From: RGIG1681 sp045648025
Lineage (GTDB): Bacteria; Bacillota; Clostridia; Christensenellales; UBA1242
Length of the DNA stretch: 24,707 bases
Direction of reading: 5' to 3'
Assembly: GCA_045648025.1 (NCBI GenBank)
Contig: JAZRNH010000009.1
Coordinates: 1-24,707 of the forward strand
Under the pieces are notes generated by a model, which was not told the DNA's origin, did no database searches, and saw only the letters and a list, made by a program, of their open reading frames with translations. The translations under genes were made by a program, and so were the position numbers. Positions 22,572-24,707 of this stretch are shown here, piece after piece. The first letter of the stretch is position 1. Every line of letters starts with the position of its first letter.

Positions 22572-23254
22572 TATATCAAGAAGGAACAGTATTTAATACT
22601 GATGCTGAAGCAATAGTTAACACTGTAAATTGTACTGGTGTTATGAGTGCAGGGATTGCTTTAGAATATAGTTTGAGATATCCTGAAATGTTTAAGGATT
22701 ATGAAGAAAAATGTAAGACTAAACAAATTCAAATTGGAAAAGTAGATTATTACAACAATGGAGATGTTATCATTGTTAATTTTCCAACAAAATGGCATTT
22801 TAAATATCCTTCACAAATTAGTTGGATAGAACAAGGATTGAAAGATTTTGTTAATACATATAAAAGTCAAGGATTTAAAAGTGTTGCATTTACAAAACTT
22901 GGAACCTTGAACGGACATTTAAACTGGAATGAAGTTAAACAACTTATGGAGAAATATTTAAATCCATTAGAAGATATAAAAATTTATATTTGCTTGGATA
23001 ATAAAAAAGAAGCCGAGGGTGTTGAAAAACAAATGTTAGATATTTTGAATAATACATCTATTGAAGATTTGAAAAAAGTTATGCGAATTTCTTCCAAACA
23101 AGAAACTGTTTTGAAATCAAACTTACCAGTAAATAGATTTTGGAAAATTAAAGAACTTGAAGGAATAGGCATCACAATTTATTCAAAGCTTCATAATTAT
23201 TGTTTTAATATAGTGAAACAGGGTTTTGATACAACACAAATTAGTATGTTTTAA
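22565..23254 (+). CDS. darG: DarG-like macrodomain antitoxin
   Basis: A 229-residue protein. Residues 1-150 are a macrodomain, shown by EAIVNTVNCTGVMSAGIALEY with the ADP-ribose-binding asparagines and glycines, YPEMFKDYEEKCK, IIVNFPTKWHF, and AFTKLGTLNGHLNW. DarG macrodomains remove ADP-ribose from DNA and so undo the toxin. Residues about 150-229 are a helical extension (KVMRISSKQETVLKSNLP..) that may bind the toxin directly, as the C-terminal part of DarG does. The ATG has an AAGGAGAA site inside the end of the toxin gene, and the frames overlap by seven bases (ATGGTAA), giving tightly coupled antitoxin synthesis. The terminator is at 23291. Confidence 0.88.
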   Translation: MVIYQEGTVFNTDAEAIVNTVNCTGVMSAGIALEYSLRYPEMFKDYEEKCKTKQIQIGKVDYYNNGDVIIVNFPTKWHFKYPSQISWIEQGLKDFVNTYKSQGFKSVAFTKLGTLNGHLNWNEVKQLMEKYLNPLEDIKIYICLDNKKEAEGVEKQMLDILNNTSIEDLKKVMRISSKQETVLKSNLPVNRFWKIKELEGIGITIYSKLHNYCFNIVKQGFDTTQISMF

Positions 23255-23290
23255 TTAGTACTGTTTTTATTGGACAGGCTCAACCAATTA

Positions 23291-23321
23291 AAAAGAGAAC
23301 CGAATTTGGTTCTCTTTTTTT
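23291..23321 (+). terminator. Terminator after the DarT/DarG-like pair
   Basis: AAAAGAGAACC (23291-23301) pairs with GGTTCTCTTTT (23308-23318) around GAATTT, followed by more T residues. It lies 36 bases after the darG stop and immediately right of the CAACCAAT repeat. Confidence 0.88.
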
Positions 23322-23385
23322 GTTGTAAATTTGATAATGGGTGATATATAATGAAATTGTATAATTTATTTATTGGAGATGTATT

Positions 23386-24204
23386 GTGAAATATTGGATT
23401 TTTAAAATCATTGGTATATTAGGAATATTATTCACACCATTTATTTATTTGGGATATGAACAACAACACTTGGCAAATTCAAATTCTAGATTTATGCCGA
23501 TTTATTGGTTTGAAGGTTGTTTGATTTTATTGGTTGTGTTTGTTTTAATGGTAATAGCAGGTTTTTCAAGGTCTATTGCAAGAATAAAAGCACTTATTGA
23601 TTTTCATTTTGATTTTGATGATGACCAAGACCTTGACGGATACCCTAAACTTAATGTATTTAGAATAGTGAGAAGAGTTTTGTTTTGGGTTTGTGTTGGT
23701 GTGATTATCTTTATGTTAATAATGACAAACTGGTTTTCTGTTTATGAAAAGATTGTTGCTTATTTTGCTATGATTAGTGCGATTTTAATTGTTTTTCTTG
23801 CTCTTATTAACATTGTTATTTGTCTTTGCAAAAAAATTGAGCCACTTTATGGTGATATTGGAATAATATTTTTATTAACTGCTGTGTTCTTATATTTTGC
23901 ATTGCAAATCTGGGGAGTTAATTATATGTTTATAATGCTTATAACTGCTCCGTTGGTTGCAGTGGGTTTGTTGTATATATTCTTTTCGAAAGATGATAAA
24001 CTTTCAGCTTATGAAGTGTTTGATTGGTTCTGTGCAGATGAATATAACAAATATTATAAAATGCTTTGTGATAAAGAAAAAGATCAAGAATCAAAAGATG
24101 AGTTGAGCAAAAACAAACAAGCAAAACAAAATAAAATTGAAAATAAGTCAATTGTAAGGGCAGAAAAGAAACAAGCAAAGCAGACAAAAAAAGTTAAAAA
24201 ATAA
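23386..24204 (+). CDS. Six-helix membrane protein with charged C-terminal tail, unknown
   Basis: A 272-residue protein with about six hydrophobic helices (roughly 4-24, 42-62, 96-115, 122-148, 156-173, 176-197). A short acidic loop after helix 2 (DFHFDFDDDQDLDGYP) and a lysine-rich C-terminal tail (about 220-272) are on the cytoplasmic side if the positive-inside rule holds. The start is GTG at 23386, with GGAGA six bases upstream. A plausible -10 (TATAAT at 23360-23365 or 23347-23352) lies before it. The family is not recognised. It is 11 bases from dtd and probably co-transcribed with it. Confidence 0.8.
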   Translation: MKYWIFKIIGILGILFTPFIYLGYEQQHLANSNSRFMPIYWFEGCLILLVVFVLMVIAGFSRSIARIKALIDFHFDFDDDQDLDGYPKLNVFRIVRRVLFWVCVGVIIFMLIMTNWFSVYEKIVAYFAMISAILIVFLALINIVICLCKKIEPLYGDIGIIFLLTAVFLYFALQIWGVNYMFIMLITAPLVAVGLLYIFFSKDDKLSAYEVFDWFCADEYNKYYKMLCDKEKDQESKDELSKNKQAKQNKIENKSIVRAEKKQAKQTKKVKK

Positions 24205-24215
24205 AGGATTAATTT

Positions 24216-24653
24216 ATGAAAATTGTTGTGCAAAAAGTTAAAAAAGCTGTTTTATATTCTGAGGGTGAAAAGTATAGCGAAATAAAAAATGGTATGCTTG
24301 TTTTGGTTGGTGTGTCGGTTGATGATGATATTTCAGTTGCAAAAAAGATGGCTAACAAAATTTTAAAACTAAGAATCTTTGATGATGAAAATGGCAAAAC
24401 AAATAAAAACATTTTTGATATTGGTGGAGAAATTATGCTGGTTAGCAACTTTACAATTTATTCAAATTTGAAAGGGACAAACCGACCAGATTTCATCAAG
24501 GCTGCAAGACCTGAAAAAGCAGAACCAATATATCTTGAACTTTTGAAAAATTTGAGGGAAGAAATAAAAACAGAGTCAGGGGCTTTTAGAACATATATGG
24601 AAATTGAAATGGTTGCTGATGGTCCAGGAACATATATTTATGAAGAATTTTAG
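24216..24653 (+). CDS. dtd: D-aminoacyl-tRNA deacylase
   Basis: A 145-residue protein that removes D-amino acids (and glycine mis-attached to tRNA-Ala) from tRNA, guarding translation. Family landmarks are in order: MKIVVQKVKKAVLYS at the start, MLVLVGVSVDDD, ILKLRIFDDENGKTNKN, MLVSNFTIYS (matching SQFTLYA of the consensus), RPDFIKAARPEKAEPIY, and the Gly-Pro catalytic segment ADGPGTYIYEE near the end. That last segment normally reads NxGPVT, so the flanks of the Gly-cisPro motif are changed while Gly-Pro is kept. The ATG follows AAAGGATT; the gene begins 11 bases after the membrane protein. In Bacillus dtd lies next to rel, but here the two are far apart. Confidence 0.93.
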   Translation: MKIVVQKVKKAVLYSEGEKYSEIKNGMLVLVGVSVDDDISVAKKMANKILKLRIFDDENGKTNKNIFDIGGEIMLVSNFTIYSNLKGTNRPDFIKAARPEKAEPIYLELLKNLREEIKTESGAFRTYMEIEMVADGPGTYIYEEF

Positions 24654-24664
24654 AAAGTAAAAAA

Positions 24665-24690
24665 AAACACGGAAATTTCCGTGTTTCTTT
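24665..24690. terminator. Terminator after dtd
   Basis: AAACACGGAAA (24665-24675) is directly followed by its reverse complement TTTCCGTGTTT (24676-24686), flanked by A-tract and a partial T-tract (CTTTGTTT). Confidence 0.8.
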
Positions 24691-24707
24691 GTTTAGTTTT
24701 GACCTGG

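Noticed and set aside
20174..23290. Complete prophage or integrative element
   Set aside because: No integrase, excisionase, structural or transfer genes; only a possible remnant or small island.

Overview
The window is visibly AT-rich, densely packed DNA from a low-GC Gram-positive (Firmicutes/Bacillota) anaerobe, probably an uncultivated Clostridia-like lineage. The evidence is strong AGGAG ribosome sites, the spore-cluster genes yabP-yabQ-divIC followed by an initiator tRNA, a rubrerythrin, a RecD2 helicase of the Firmicutes type, and TTGAC-N17 promoters. The genus cannot be named from the sequence. Presence of yabP/yabQ suggests descent from spore formers but does not prove that this cell sporulates.

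Left part (1-2810): the 3' end of a (p)ppGpp synthetase/hydrolase gene (rel), an overlapping AlkD-type DNA alkylation repair gene, a shared terminator, and a convergent, rather divergent gpsA. Next (2935-9643) is the most unusual block: a five-gene plus-strand unit read from what looks like a leaderless promoter. It encodes a class-I release-factor-like protein that keeps the GGQ loop but lacks the stop-codon-reading segment, a UvrD-like SF1 helicase with an extra C-terminal helical region, a coiled-coil protein, a single-pass membrane protein with an external GLUG-type repeat domain, and a small two-helix membrane protein. The genes overlap or nearly touch, so they are probably made together. 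I know of no described system with this composition. After a terminator that contains the next promoter's -35 box come a HAD phosphatase and rubrerythrin.

Middle (10850-18990): a minus-strand pair of unrecognised proteins that share a repeated domain, then tmk and a divergent polysaccharide deacetylase, all minus strand. recD2 follows on the plus strand, again apparently leaderless, and faces a convergent transglutaminase-like protein with an intact Cys-His-Asp triad.

Right part (19036-24707): yabP-yabQ-divIC and initiator tRNA-fMet, the same order that Bacillus keeps in this neighbourhood. Directly behind the tRNA lies an AT-richer accessory block (about 20174-23290) with different leucine codon use. 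It carries two unknown genes and a DarT/DarG-like toxin-antitoxin pair in which DarT has an N-terminal zinc ribbon. No integrase is present, but 8-bp copies of the tRNA end flank the block and an 11-bp tandem repeat lies just inside. The window ends with a six-helix membrane protein and dtd (D-aminoacyl-tRNA deacylase).
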